Source: Gemmatimonadota bacterium (GTDB taxonomy: Bacteria; Gemmatimonadota; Gemmatimonadetes; Longimicrobiales; Gaopeijiaceae). From it: a stretch of 64,000 nucleotides of DNA. Shown here piece after piece: positions 54,350-63,765 of this stretch. The position numbers and the translations under genes were made by a program. The number at the start of each line of letters is the position of its first letter. Position 1 is the first letter of the stretch. Below the pieces are notes generated by a model that was not told the origin of the DNA, did not search any database, and saw only the letters and a list, made by a program, of their open reading frames with translations. The DNA is taken from the NCBI GenBank assembly GCA_028873595.1, contig JAPPOV010000009.1, positions 23,501 through 87,500 of the forward strand, given 5' to 3'.

Positions 54350-55457
54350 TTATTCCGCCGCGGCTCCGAGCTTCTTGAGGTATGCCTCGATCAAGGGATC
54401 GAGGTCTCCGTCCATCACAGCGTGGACGTCGGTAATCTTCGTTTCCGTACGGTGGTCGTTGACCATCGTGTACGGCTGAAACACGTACGAGCGGATTTGG
54501 CTCCCGAAGGCGATATCGCTCATTCCTGCCTGCACTTCCTCTTTCGCCTTTTCACGCTCCTCCAGTTCCTTCTGGTACAACGCAGCACGAAGCATCTTCA
54601 TCGCCGTGCTGCGGTTCTTGTGCTGCGAACGCTCCTGCTGGCATGCGACCACGATGCCCGTAGGCTCGTGGGTAATCCGCACCGCAGAATCCGTCTTGTT
54701 CACGTGCTGCCCGCCGGCGCCCGACGCCCGATACGTATCGACCCGAAGGTCGGACTCGTTGATCTCGATCTCGATGTCATCATCCACGAGCGGATACACG
54801 AACACGCTGGCGAACGAGGTATGGCGCCGCTTCTGGGCATCGAAGGGTGAGATGCGAACAAGCCGATGGACCCCTCCCTCGGCCTTCAGGAAGCCGTAGG
54901 CACTTTCACCCTTGATCTCGAGCGTCGCATTCTTGATGCCGCCTTCTTCGGCCTGCTGCAGGTCCAGCACGGTGACCAGGAAGCCTCGACGTTCCGCCCA
55001 GCGAGTGTACATGCGCATGAGCATCTCCGCCCAGTCCTGGCTCTCGAGGCCACCTGCCCCCGGCTGGAGGGTGACGATGGCCTCTCGGTGATCATCCTCA
55101 CCCTGAAGCATCGTCCGGAGCTCCATCGCTTCCACACCTGCCTCGAGCGTCTGGAGGCCCGAGGCGAACTCGGCTGTCAGGTCGGGATCCTCTTCCATCT
55201 CCAGGAGCTCGACCAGTGCGCCGAGATCCTCCCCCTGACTCGACAGCTTTTGCCAAGGCTCGATCCAGCCCTTCAGGCGATTCGATTCGTCGATGGTCTC
55301 ACGCGCCTTCTCTTGATCGTCCCAGAAGTGGGACGCCGCCATGACCTCGTCGAGGTTCCTCAGCCGTTCTTCGCGCGTGTCGAGGTCAAAGATACCCCCT
55401 GAGGTCACGCACCTTCTCGCGGAGCGAGGCCAGAGTCTGCTGTTGGTCCTTGTTCAT
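54350..55457 (-). CDS. prfB: Peptide chain release factor 2 (programmed +1 frameshift)
   Basis: A 368-residue RF2 made from two frames. The first 23 codons start at ATG 55457 (MNKDQQQTLASLREKVRDLRGYL) and end at an in-frame TGA at 55388-55386. A +1 shift at CTT TGA C continues into DLDTREERL. The slip site AGG GGG TAT CTT TGA C is the same as in E. coli prfB, so RF2 autoregulates its level. Later: the stop-codon recognition motif SPF (RISPFDAQKRRHTSF) and GGQ (SGAGGQHVNKTDSAVRI). The N-terminal start shown by the second frame alone is not real. Confidence 0.96.
55385..55400 (-). promoter_or_regulatory. RF2 programmed frameshift site
   Basis: On the minus strand the bases read AGGGGGTATCTTTGAC. 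The AGGGGG part can pair with the 16S anti-Shine-Dalgarno and stimulate the shift at CTT before the TGA stop. Confidence 0.93.
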
Positions 55458-55606
55458 GGTTTGGTCGTCGGGCGCGGTTCGGTGACATCAAGAGAGAGGG
55501 GCCATCCGCCGTGGACGACCCCTCCTCTCCGACCCTCGCAATATACCGGGACGGCGAAGAGGCTTGAAGCCCCGAAGCCCCTGAATCCAGAGCCCTTATC
55601 CGGTCT

Positions 55607-56227
55607 TCAAAAGACCTCCTGCCCCTTCGCGAGGATGTCGTTGAGTGCCCGCTTCCAGAACTGACGTCCTTCCCCGGTAGCCAGTTCCTCTCCGACCTGT
55701 TCCACGAACTCCTTCCAGGACTTGTCGATCTCCTCCTCGAAGTCCTGAAGGAGCGTGCCCGCAGCCAGTGCCGCCTGATGGCGCTCCGCATTGTACATGA
55801 TCATGTCCGAGACCAGAACGCGCGCTAGCCGCTTCGCCTTGTCCGTCGGGTTGCGCTTCCCGAACGTGAACCCCTGGACCGCAGGGCTCGCGGGCTCGGG
55901 GTCGGCCGGCGCTTCGGGGGGGGCTGCGAACGGTGCCGACTCCTCGAGCGCCTCGTCAGCTGCCGCCTCCGCCACCCGCTCATCGGGAACCGCCGTCGCT
56001 TCGGCGACGGGTTCGCCGACGGGTTCGGGCACCGCTGCCGGCACCAGCTCTTCGTACGGTGGCACCGGCTCTTCGTACGGTGGAACCGGCTCTGGCTCGG
56101 CCGGCTTTTCGACGCGGAACACGTACCCGCATGAACTGCAACGGACCTTGACACCCACCTCGGGAATCTTCGCCGGGTCGACCGGAAAGGAGGAGGAGCA
56201 CGACGGGCACGTGATGGTGATGACCAT
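55607..56227 (-). CDS. Zinc-ribbon protein with Pro/Glu-rich linker
   Basis: A 206-residue protein. The N-terminus is an MJ0042-type zinc ribbon (CPSC near residue 8 and CSSCG near 31). A long linker of Pro, Glu and Ala follows, including a PPYEE tandem repeat. The helical C-terminal part (KAKRLARVLVSDMIMYNAERHQAAL...) runs to the end. A soluble cytosolic protein is expected; I do not recognise a named family. Similar zinc-ribbon plus helical-tail proteins occur in delta-proteobacterial and FCB genomes with no settled role. Confidence 0.78.
   Translation of the reverse strand: MVITITCPSCSSSFPVDPAKIPEVGVKVRCSSCGYVFRVEKPAEPEPVPPYEEPVPPYEELVPAAVPEPVGEPVAEATAVPDERVAEAAADEALEESAPFAAPPEAPADPEPASPAVQGFTFGKRNPTDKAKRLARVLVSDMIMYNAERHQAALAAGTLLQDFEEEIDKSWKEFVEQVGEELATGEGRQFWKRALNDILAKGQEVF
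56047..56088 (-). repeat. 21-bp tandem repeat, two copies
   Basis: Two consecutive 21-base units (the first bases GCTCTTCGTACGG recur exactly 21 bases apart) encode PPYEEPV and PPYEELV in the linker of the zinc-ribbon protein. Confidence 0.85.
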
Positions 56228-56239
56228 GGTGACAGGGGT

Positions 56240-56431
56240 TCAGGTGATGGTCGTAGCGTGGATGAGCGGATCGGTGCCGGCCGGAAACGTCCTGTTGAGC
56301 ATCGCGCGCACATCATCCGCGCTGTGCGCGATCTCGACAGCGAGCCCATGCTCATGCGCAAATTCATCCAGAAGTTTCGAGGACAGCGCTTGGCCGGTTC
56401 CGAAGTAGAGAATCGTCTTTTCGGAGGCCAT
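56240..56431 (-). CDS. Small 63-residue protein, receiver-like start
   Basis: A 63-residue ORF immediately upstream of the zinc-ribbon gene and downstream of rnr in the same direction. It reads like a short alpha/beta unit (KTILYFGTGQALSSKLLDEFAHEHGLAVEIAHSADDVRAML), the pattern of the first half of a response-regulator receiver, but without the acidic phosphorylation site. It could be a degenerate receiver or an unrelated small Rossmann-like protein. Co-transcription with its neighbour is likely. Confidence 0.55.
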   Translation of the reverse strand: MASEKTILYFGTGQALSSKLLDEFAHEHGLAVEIAHSADDVRAMLNRTFPAGTDPLIHATTIT

Positions 56432-56486
56432 TGTTCCTCACTCTGAAGCCGCGACAAACGGACGTTATCCCTCGCCCGAAGCAAGG

Positions 56487-58703
56487 TCAATCAGAAGACT
56501 CGATGCGCTCCGCGCGTAGGCGCTTGAGGACGGCGAAGTCTATGTGCCGCGCCTCTTTGTCGACCCGCGCGACCTGCACCAGTACGCGATCACCCAGGCG
56601 GAATGACTGGCCTCCCCGCTCTCCCACGAGGACGTGTTGTCGCTCCTCGAAGCGGTAGTAGTCATCCATCATACCGCTGACGTGTACGAGACCTTCCACG
56701 AAGACCTCTTCCAGCGTCACGAAGAAGCCGAACGCGGCGACGCCCGAGATACGACCGTGGAACTCGTCACCGAGGTGCCGCTCCATGTATTCGACCTTCT
56801 TGAGCGCCACACTCGCGCGCTCTGCCTCGGCCGCAGATTGCTCACAAGCGCTGCACCGCTCTGCGAGGCTCGTGAGGGCCTCCGAGTCCTGATACGGCTC
56901 AGCCTGTCCACGTACCAGGCACGTGCTCACGATCCGGTGCACCACCAGGTCCGGGTATCTCCGAATCGGCGAGGTAAAATGGGCGTACCCTTCGGATGCG
57001 AGTCCGAAATGACCCATGTTCGTCGTTTCGTAACGCGCCTTTCGAAGGGACCGGAGGACCAGTGTGTTGACCAGTACCTCCTCATGGCGACCACGAACGA
57101 CGTCAAGAATGTGCTGAAAGTCACGCGGTTTGAGGCGTCGTCGCGTGGGGACCTTTACGCCAATCCGCGCCAGGGCTTCCGCCAGCATCTCCACCTTCTC
57201 CGGCGCGGGCGATTCGTGGATGCGGTACATCGCGTTCAGGCCCCGGGCCTCCAGATCGTTCGCAACCACTTCGTTGGCGAGGATCATGTAGTCCTCAATG
57301 AGCCGGTGGGCCTCGAACCGATCGCGACGCTGAATGTCGATCGGGTCGCCTTCGGTGTTCAGAATTACTTTGGACTCCGGGAGATCCAGATCAAGGGCAC
57401 CCCGCTCCACCCGCCGGGCCCGAAGGGCGCGCGCATGGTCATCCAGGCCTCTAAGGGCATCGTCGACAGCGGGATCAATCGAACCAAACCCGTCAAGCAC
57501 CTCTTGAGCCTGCTCGTATGAGAGAGCCTCTCTGCACCGTATGACGGTGTGCTCGTAGCGTCGCTCGTGTACGTGTCCCTCTCGGTCGAGTGTCATGAAG
57601 AGCGAGAGGGCGAAGCGAGGCTCTCCCCGATTCAGCGAGCACACGTCGTTGGACAGCGCCTCCGGCAACATCGGTACAGTGCGATCCACCAGGTAGACAC
57701 TCGTACCGCGAGCCTGCGCTTCGGTGTCCACCGGACTACCGATGGTCACGAAATGGGACACGTCCGCGATGTGCACGCCGACCTCAACCCGACCCGGACC
57801 GAGCGGCTGGAATGACAGCGCGTCATCGTGATCCTTCGCATCCGCGGGATCGATGGTGAACGTCAGCAGATCGGTCCGATCAACCCGGTCGACGCCAGGA
57901 TTCGCCAGGCCCTCTTCCGCTGACGACTGAGCCGCACGAACCAGGTCGTCCGGAAACGTCAAGGACACGCCAAAACCGTGCGCGACCGCAAGCACGTCTA
58001 CACCCGGTTCGTCGAGGTCTCCGAGCACTTCCTCGACCACGCCGGTCGGGCCCACACGCCCTTCGCCGAACGAGACGATACGAACCACGACGATCTGGCC
58101 GTCGTCCGCACCGCCGTCGTCGTCACTCGTGATGAGGACGTCCCGTTGCATCCTCGCGTCGAGCGGTCTCACGAAATTCACCTTCCGACCCCGGTGGAAC
58201 GTCCCAACCACGGTTTCGCGGACCCGCTCGAGGATACGCATCACCGCACCCTCTCGACTACGCCCCCGCGGCCGGCGTTCGATGCGCACCGTCACCGTGT
58301 CACCGTCGAGGGCCGTCTTCAGTCGGTGCGTCGGCACGTACACATCGGTGCCACCGTCATCAGCGCGAACGAATCCGTGCCCGTCGCGGGTGATGGAGAC
58401 GGGTCCGCTCACAAGATCGATGATGTCGGCTACTGCATACCGATGGCCGCGCATACGGTACAGCGTCCCCTTCTGCTCCAGACCCTGGAGAAGCCGCCGA
58501 AAGTCGCGGTACTCGCCGTTCGGGATCGAGAGAATGCGAGCCAGGTCCTTCGACTTCAGGGGGCCCTGCGACTCCGACAGAGCCGTAACGATCCTGGACT
58601 CCAGCTCTCCCTGTGCCCCGCGTCGCCGCCCCTTCCTGGAGCGACGGTTCGAGGCACGTCCGGATCGGCGCCCGCCCCCTGATCCACCGGCACGGCGACT
58701 CAC
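56487..58703 (-). CDS. rnr: Ribonuclease R
   Basis: A 738-residue 3'-5' exoribonuclease of the RNB family. A basic N-terminal tail (~1-35, Arg/Gly/Ser-rich) precedes an HTH_12-like winged helix, then cold-shock domains (PVSITRDGHGFVRADDGGTDVYV). The RNB catalytic core follows with the Asp cluster FTIDPADAKDHDDALSF near residue 290, and a C-terminal S1 domain (FHGRISGVAAFGFFVTLEEVFVEGLVHVSGM). The GTG start overlaps the upstream gene as GTGA. Confidence 0.96.
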   Translation of the reverse strand: MSRRAGGSGGGRRSGRASNRRSRKGRRRGAQGELESRIVTALSESQGPLKSKDLARILSIPNGEYRDFRRLLQGLEQKGTLYRMRGHRYAVADIIDLVSGPVSITRDGHGFVRADDGGTDVYVPTHRLKTALDGDTVTVRIERRPRGRSREGAVMRILERVRETVVGTFHRGRKVNFVRPLDARMQRDVLITSDDDGGADDGQIVVVRIVSFGEGRVGPTGVVEEVLGDLDEPGVDVLAVAHGFGVSLTFPDDLVRAAQSSAEEGLANPGVDRVDRTDLLTFTIDPADAKDHDDALSFQPLGPGRVEVGVHIADVSHFVTIGSPVDTEAQARGTSVYLVDRTVPMLPEALSNDVCSLNRGEPRFALSLFMTLDREGHVHERRYEHTVIRCREALSYEQAQEVLDGFGSIDPAVDDALRGLDDHARALRARRVERGALDLDLPESKVILNTEGDPIDIQRRDRFEAHRLIEDYMILANEVVANDLEARGLNAMYRIHESPAPEKVEMLAEALARIGVKVPTRRRLKPRDFQHILDVVRGRHEEVLVNTLVLRSLRKARYETTNMGHFGLASEGYAHFTSPIRRYPDLVVHRIVSTCLVRGQAEPYQDSEALTSLAERCSACEQSAAEAERASVALKKVEYMERHLGDEFHGRISGVAAFGFFVTLEEVFVEGLVHVSGMMDDYYRFEERQHVLVGERGGQSFRLGDRVLVQVARVDKEARHIDFAVLKRLRAERIESSD

Positions 58704-59563
58704 TGCCGTCCTCGAATCAACGTGGCAGCGAAGGTTAGACCCGTCTCCGTGGGGCCGGGCAGAATGCGACTCTCGATTCGAACTCCTCGCGCCCGCGCCG
58801 ACACGAACGCGTCTACAGCAGACACCAGGTGGTTGGCGATCACGAAGCCGAGCGCGTTGCGTGCCTGCCGGAACCGCTCGTCACTCGACTCGATGATGCC
58901 CGCGTACGTCGCACGCGCGCCAGGTGAACCGGTCCAGTCCCATAGGAACCCAGGCCCGTAGGCTCTCTCCTCGTAATACCGGATGGCGTCATCGTAGCGG
59001 GCATCTCCGGGTCCGGCCGCCGGATCGACGGAATAGATGCCCACCGCCCTGGACCAAATGAGACCGTTGTACGCGGTCGGGTCTTCCTCGGGCTGTACTC
59101 CGGCGAGACCTGCATCGAGATCGAATCCGCCCGAACGGTCCCATTTGCTGAGCGTCTCGTAGTAATCGAAATCCCCGTCCACTCGGGACCCAGCCTCCAA
59201 CCGCCCTTCCTGCCATGCGTAGTCTCGATACTCCCTGCGAAGACCTGCACCCGAGCGACGGCGGTCCGCATAGAATCCCCAGCCGATCACTTCCAGCCCC
59301 ACGTAGACCCAACTCCGATTCTGCTGAAGGGCGTACTGACCCGCACCTGGAATCAGAGCCGACCGGAGTGCGGCGTTGCCGGGCCCGATGGACGGGGCGT
59401 CTGCCACGATCACGGGCGGCGCGTATCCCGGCCAATTCATGGCGCGTGACGCCAGCGGGTTCACCGTGTGGGACGTTTGAGCGAACAGCGCAGGCGGGAC
59501 CGGCGCGCTGCACAGCAGGAGCCCCCCAAACAGCCATCCGCCCTGGCGACGCAGAAGCCTCAA
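58700..59563 (-). CDS. DUF5683-like exported protein, with a TTG start
   Basis: A 287-residue protein with a signal peptide (MRLLRRQGGWLFGGLLLCSAP, cleavage near LFAQ). A membrane-proximal SALIPGAGQYALQQNRSWVYVGLEVIGWGFY segment matches the DUF5683 style. The C-terminal half is soluble and aromatic-rich (DYYETLSKWDRSGGFD, AIRYYEERAYGPGFLWDWTG). The start is TTG, overlapping the porV-like stop as TTGA; no ATG or GTG fits the signal peptide. Function unknown; it sits between a PorV-like porin and rnr. Confidence 0.78.
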   Translation of the reverse strand: MRLLRRQGGWLFGGLLLCSAPVPPALFAQTSHTVNPLASRAMNWPGYAPPVIVADAPSIGPGNAALRSALIPGAGQYALQQNRSWVYVGLEVIGWGFYADRRRSGAGLRREYRDYAWQEGRLEAGSRVDGDFDYYETLSKWDRSGGFDLDAGLAGVQPEEDPTAYNGLIWSRAVGIYSVDPAAGPGDARYDDAIRYYEERAYGPGFLWDWTGSPGARATYAGIIESSDERFRQARNALGFVIANHLVSAVDAFVSARARGVRIESRILPGPTETGLTFAATLIRGRQ

Positions 59564-60543
59564 AAGGCGATCGAGAACGTGACGTGCACCGGCTCGGTCT
59601 CGCCGGTCAGCGTGGAGACGGCCAGAGATTTTGCGATGGCCAAGTCGAAGCGCTCGAAACGAAGTCCCAGGCCCACGCGCCCCCCATCTTCCTGGTTCAG
59701 GTCAGACCACACATAGCCCGCTCGAAGGGACAACCGATCCATTTGCCCGGCTGTGAGCTCCGTCCCGATGTGATACGAAAGGCTTCCAAGCGAGCGGAGC
59801 CTGTCTTCGACCTCGAACGCAATCCAGGCTCCAAGCGTCTCGACCTCAGTGATCGCAGACACGATGTCGTATGCCGCGGAAATACGCAGGCGAGCCGGAA
59901 GTGGGTCCGCCTGCTCGGCGTTCAGGACCTGGAGACTCGGGCCGACGTGAGCCACCATGGCTCCCAGACGCAGGTCGTCTACCGAACCCTGGAGCCCCGC
60001 ATCGACCGCATACGTCGTCGCCGTCGTCCCTTCGTCCGAACAGATTCCGCGGCACGCAAGCTGAAACCGAATGACCTTGAAGTTCACGCCGGCCGCCAGG
60101 GCCTCACCGAGCATCGTCGCACCGGAGATGATGCCCAGGTGATTGCGGATCGAAATGGTCCCTGTGAAGGTTCCAAACTCGTCGGTCTGCTCGATTTCGC
60201 CCGCATCGAGCAAGAAGTAGGACGCGCCGAGCGTGCCGGCACCGCCAAAGGCCCAGAGGGCCGTGGCGGCCGTACCGGTACCCGCGGGGTGGTCGCCCCG
60301 GAACAGCACACCTTGCGACCGATCCACCCCCGCCAGACCGGCCGGATTCCAGAATGCTCCCTCGTTGCCGTCGACCCAGGTCATGGCCCGTCCAAGAGAA
60401 ACACCCTGCGCGCCCACCGGGAGCAGGAGAAAGAGCGCGCCCTCCGCTCGGTCATCCTGAGCGCGCAGTGACTGAGGTCCCGCCGCCAAGGCAAGGACGA
60501 TACCGAGCGCCGGGAGTAACGGGAGGAGAGGTCTAGGCGTCAT
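59560..60543 (-). CDS. PorV/PorQ-like outer-membrane beta-barrel protein
   Basis: A 327-residue protein with a signal peptide (cleavage near LRAQD) from ATG 60543. It has the PorV/UPF0164 pattern GVSLGRAMTWVDGNEGAFWNPAGLAG early on, followed by alternating strands through to a terminal aromatic residue (HVTFSIAF), the expected end of an outer-membrane barrel. Relatives act with type IX secretion in Bacteroidetes, but no other Por genes are visible here. The start overlaps the end of era by 11 bases. Confidence 0.82.
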   Translation of the reverse strand: MTPRPLLPLLPALGIVLALAAGPQSLRAQDDRAEGALFLLLPVGAQGVSLGRAMTWVDGNEGAFWNPAGLAGVDRSQGVLFRGDHPAGTGTAATALWAFGGAGTLGASYFLLDAGEIEQTDEFGTFTGTISIRNHLGIISGATMLGEALAAGVNFKVIRFQLACRGICSDEGTTATTYAVDAGLQGSVDDLRLGAMVAHVGPSLQVLNAEQADPLPARLRISAAYDIVSAITEVETLGAWIAFEVEDRLRSLGSLSYHIGTELTAGQMDRLSLRAGYVWSDLNQEDGGRVGLGLRFERFDLAIAKSLAVSTLTGETEPVHVTFSIAF

Positions 60544-61537
60544 CTTCGGGAGGAAGGCGGAATCCAAGTTCGCCGAGGTGGGCCCGGTTCTTCCGCCATG
60601 CACGGAGGGGCTTCACCCATAGGTGCAGATACACACTGCGACCCAGAAAGGTCTCGATCTTCTTGCGCGATGCCTCACCAAGGGCGCGGATCGCGGCCCC
60701 TCTCTTGCCGATCAACATCCCCTTCTGAGACTTCCGCTCCACGAACACGTTCACCTGCATGTAGATCGGATCCTGAGACTCCCTGAAGTCCTCGACCTGA
60801 CAGAACACCGAATAGGGTATTTCTTGCCGGAATTGCTCAAAAATCGTTTCGCGGACGAGCTCAGCCACGAAGAATCGTACGGGATCGGAGGCGATCTCGT
60901 CCGCCGGATACAGAAACGGTCCCTCCGGAAGCCGCGCTCTCATCTCGGCCAGCAACGCCTGCATGCCCTCACCCTTCAGGGCAGAGATTCGGTAGCTCTC
61001 GGCGCCAAGATGCGTGGCAACCCACGAATCCCACGCAGCGATCGCAGCCGGAGGCGCCTCGTCGATCTTGTTCAACGCGACCAGTACCGGTGCGGACGTT
61101 TCTTCGAGTGCGCTCAGAATCCGATCCGCATCCCGCTCCGTCGGCGGGCGCATCGTATCGACCACCAGAAGAACGAGGTCGGCTTCCTGAAGCGCCTCGA
61201 GGGCAGCGCCGAGCATCGCGCGCTGCAGCAAGTCGCGCGCCTCGAGGATACCCGGCGTGTCGAGGAAAATCAGCTGATCCTGATCGACCGTGAGGAGCCC
61301 AGTCACACGCTGCCACGTCGTCTGCGCCTTCGGCGTCACGATCGACAGGTGCTCGCCGATCATGTGGTTCAGTAGCGTCGATTTCCCGGCGTTCGGTCGC
61401 CCCACCAGTGCCACGTACCCGGCACGTGTCGGCTGTACCTTGGCGGCGCTGCCAGGCGAACCGTCTGCCGACCTGGACCCTTCAGCCTCGGCCGGACTCG
61501 TCGCCTCTTCTTGATCGTCTGTGGGCGTCAACGTCAT
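60533..61537 (-). CDS. era: GTPase Era
   Basis: A 334-residue GTPase for 30S subunit maturation. A ~40-residue acidic, Ser-rich N-terminal extension precedes the GTPase domain (GYVALVGRPNAGKSTLLNHMIGEHLSIVTPKAQTT). DTPGILEARD and NKIDE motifs follow, and the C-terminal KH domain is typical (FVERKSQKGMLIGKRGAAIRALGEASRKKIETFLG). ATG 61537 is chosen; a GTG at 61561 is possible. It leads the era-porV-DUF5683-rnr operon, and its promoter region is shared with the divergent methyltransferase. Confidence 0.95.
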   Translation of the reverse strand: MTLTPTDDQEEATSPAEAEGSRSADGSPGSAAKVQPTRAGYVALVGRPNAGKSTLLNHMIGEHLSIVTPKAQTTWQRVTGLLTVDQDQLIFLDTPGILEARDLLQRAMLGAALEALQEADLVLLVVDTMRPPTERDADRILSALEETSAPVLVALNKIDEAPPAAIAAWDSWVATHLGAESYRISALKGEGMQALLAEMRARLPEGPFLYPADEIASDPVRFFVAELVRETIFEQFRQEIPYSVFCQVEDFRESQDPIYMQVNVFVERKSQKGMLIGKRGAAIRALGEASRKKIETFLGRSVYLHLWVKPLRAWRKNRAHLGELGFRLPPEDDA

Positions 61538-61578
61538 CTCGGAAAATACATCATTGAACACGCCCCTATATTGCCTGC

Positions 61579-62370
61579 ATGCAACTCCCTTTCGCCATCC
61601 GTGACGCAGGCCAGAGACTTTTCCGACATATCCCGGTCCGCGTGGCCTCAGGCCTAAACCGCGGCATGAGGTGGAGTATCGTAACCCATGGCCGTGGATA
61701 CGGTTCCGGGACCTTCGGGATGGGTCGTTTGGGGGCTCTCGCCGCGGTTGTACAGCCCGGAGACACGGTGTGGGATGTCGGAGCTCACAAGGGCTTCATG
61801 ACCCTGGCGTTGGCGCAACTCGTCGGCCCCACCGGTCGGGTCGTGTCGTTCGAGCCCTCCGAACGAAACCGGTGGTTCATCCAACGGCATCTGCTATGGA
61901 ACGATGTGACGAACGTCACGGTCCTTCCGGTCGCGCTCGGTTCGGAGCGGGGAGAAGACCTCTTTGGGGGTCGAGGCGACTCGCTCGCCTATCAGTTGGG
62001 ACATGGAGACGAGACCGTACCCGTTCGTCGCCTGCCCGACGTGATTGAGGAGTATGGGGTGGCGACCCCGGACGTCATGAAGATCGACGCCGAGGGTCAG
62101 GAGGCCGAGATCCTCCGAACCGCCGGAGACACCGTGCCTGACCACGCCGCTCTCCTGATCTCAGTCCACGGGAGACGTATGCACAAGGCCTGCACAGACG
62201 CTTTGACAGACCGAGGATTCACCTTGCTGGAGAGCTACGACATGGCTCGATGCTCCAATGATCCCAACCGCGCATGGACGAGCGACCACGACCTGCTTGC
62301 GATCGGGCCAGCTCGGGACGTCGATGAAGAGCGCCTTTCACCGCTCTCTCTCTTTACGGGTGAGTTGTGA
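61579..62370 (+). CDS. FkbM-family SAM-dependent methyltransferase
   Basis: A 263-residue enzyme. SAM motif I is VWDVGAHKGFMTLAL near residues 64-78, followed by VVSFEPSERNRWFI. The FkbM family motif KIDAEGQEAEIL is near ~160, then LISVHGRRM. FkbM members O-methylate sugars or polyketides; substrate unknown. It lies divergent from era with under 50 bases between the starts, so regulatory sites must overlap. Confidence 0.88.
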   Translation: MQLPFAIRDAGQRLFRHIPVRVASGLNRGMRWSIVTHGRGYGSGTFGMGRLGALAAVVQPGDTVWDVGAHKGFMTLALAQLVGPTGRVVSFEPSERNRWFIQRHLLWNDVTNVTVLPVALGSERGEDLFGGRGDSLAYQLGHGDETVPVRRLPDVIEEYGVATPDVMKIDAEGQEAEILRTAGDTVPDHAALLISVHGRRMHKACTDALTDRGFTLLESYDMARCSNDPNRAWTSDHDLLAIGPARDVDEERLSPLSLFTGEL

Positions 62371-62471
62371 AGGATCGCTCCAAGACGTTGCGTCCCTGCC
62401 CGACCCTTCGCATCCTCTCGCAACATTCACCGTTCACTCGCTGAACTCCCCTGCATTCAACGGAAACGCTC

Positions 62472-63596
62472 GTGCCTGGACTCCTTCCCAACGTCGACCC
62501 CGACGGATTGCTCGAATATTCAGTCGTCTACACCGACCGAGCTCTGAACCATATGTCAGCGTCGTTCCAGCACGTCATGAACGACATCTCGAGCACGCTC
62601 AAAAGCGTCTACAATGCCGCCGCCGTCGTGGTGGTTCCAGGTAGCGGAACATTCGGAATGGAGGCTGTCGCCCGCCAGTTCGCCACCGACAGGAAGGTGC
62701 TGGTCGTGCGCAACGGATGGTTCAGTTATCGGTGGAGCCAGATCTTCGACGTCGGTGGGATTCCATCCGATGAGATCGTCCTCAAGGCACGCCGGATCGG
62801 CGAAGGCCACCAGGCCCCGTTCGCCCCGGTACCGATCGACGAGCTCGTCTCCACCATCGAAGCCGAACGCCCCGACGTGGTTTTCGCACCGCATGTGGAA
62901 ACCTCTGCCGGGATGATGCTCCCGGACGACTACATCCGAGCCGCCGCCGACGCGGTGCACGCCGTCGGCGGCATGTTCGTGCTCGACTGTATCGCTTCCG
63001 GCACAATCTGGGTCGATATGGAGGAGTGCGGCGTAGACGCCCTCGTCAGCGCACCCCAAAAGGGATGGAGCGGCACGCCGTGTTGCGGACTCGTGATGCT
63101 CAGCGCACTCGGTCTCGATCGACTCGGCTCGACCGCGAGTACCAGCTTCTCGTGTGATCTCGGGAAGTGGCATCAGATCATGCAGGCGTATGAAACCGGT
63201 GGTCACGCGTACCATGCAACGATGCCCACCGACGGCCTCCGCAGCTTCGCGGCCGTGATGCACGAAACCGGAGACTTCGGCTATGCGGCGGCCAAAACCG
63301 CCCAGACCGAGTTGGGCCAGAGAGTTCGTGCCGCTCTGAGCGCTCGCGGATACCCAAGTGTCGCAGCGGAGGGATTTCAGGCCCCCGGCGTGGTCGTCAG
63401 CTATACCGAGGACCCGGATGTGAAGACGGGAGCGAAGTTCAAGTCGGAGGGTGTTCAGATCGCCGCAGGTGTTCCGCTCGCCGTGGATGAGGGCGACGAG
63501 TTCCGGACGTTCCGCGTCGGACTTTTCGGGCTGGACAAGCTAAAGAATATCGACCGTACGGTCGCGACCTTCGAGGGCGTGCTCGACCGTATGTAG
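62472..63596 (+). CDS. Class V PLP aminotransferase (alanine-glyoxylate aminotransferase-like)
   Basis: A 374-residue enzyme of the class V aminotransferase family. Seen: VVVPGSGTFGMEAVARQF (cofactor phosphate binding), HVETSAGMMLPDDYIRAAADAVHAVGGMFVLDCIAS with the PLP-binding Asp, and the Schiff-base Lys in SAPQKGWSG (~residue 200). The C-terminal part is FRVGLFGLDKL. Alanine, serine or phosphonopyruvate-related amino donors are possible. The start is a GTG at 62472, about 100 bases after the methyltransferase; no clear Shine-Dalgarno. Confidence 0.88.
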   Translation: MPGLLPNVDPDGLLEYSVVYTDRALNHMSASFQHVMNDISSTLKSVYNAAAVVVVPGSGTFGMEAVARQFATDRKVLVVRNGWFSYRWSQIFDVGGIPSDEIVLKARRIGEGHQAPFAPVPIDELVSTIEAERPDVVFAPHVETSAGMMLPDDYIRAAADAVHAVGGMFVLDCIASGTIWVDMEECGVDALVSAPQKGWSGTPCCGLVMLSALGLDRLGSTASTSFSCDLGKWHQIMQAYETGGHAYHATMPTDGLRSFAAVMHETGDFGYAAAKTAQTELGQRVRAALSARGYPSVAAEGFQAPGVVVSYTEDPDVKTGAKFKSEGVQIAAGVPLAVDEGDEFRTFRVGLFGLDKLKNIDRTVATFEGVLDRM

Positions 63597-63723
63597 AGCC
63601 AGCGACTCCCGGTGGGCTCAGCCGGCACGACCCGGATCATCGGCGTGGTGTACCTAATCCGCGCGGCGAGGTAGCCCACCCGTTGTTGATGCGGCGCGGA
63701 GCCTGCTCGGCGGAGCTACAACG

Positions 63724-63755
63724 AAAAACCCCCAGGACCAGAAGTCCTAGGGGCT
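63724..63755 (-). terminator. Rho-independent terminator of the rRNA operon
   Basis: On the minus strand a GC-rich stem (CCCC, then AGGAC/GTCCT, then GGGG with one mismatch) with a five-base loop is followed by TTTTT. It lies about 10 bases past the 5S 3' end. Confidence 0.85.
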
Positions 63756-63765
63756 CCCCGCATGA

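Noticed and set aside
54350..55408. prfB as a single-frame ORF starting MTSGGIFDLD
   Set aside because: The bases before DLDTREER belong to the frameshift site; the true N-terminus is MNKDQQQT in the other frame.
55496..55524. Terminator between the zinc-ribbon gene and prfB
   Set aside because: Only a six-base stem with mismatches inside and no T run; too weak to list.
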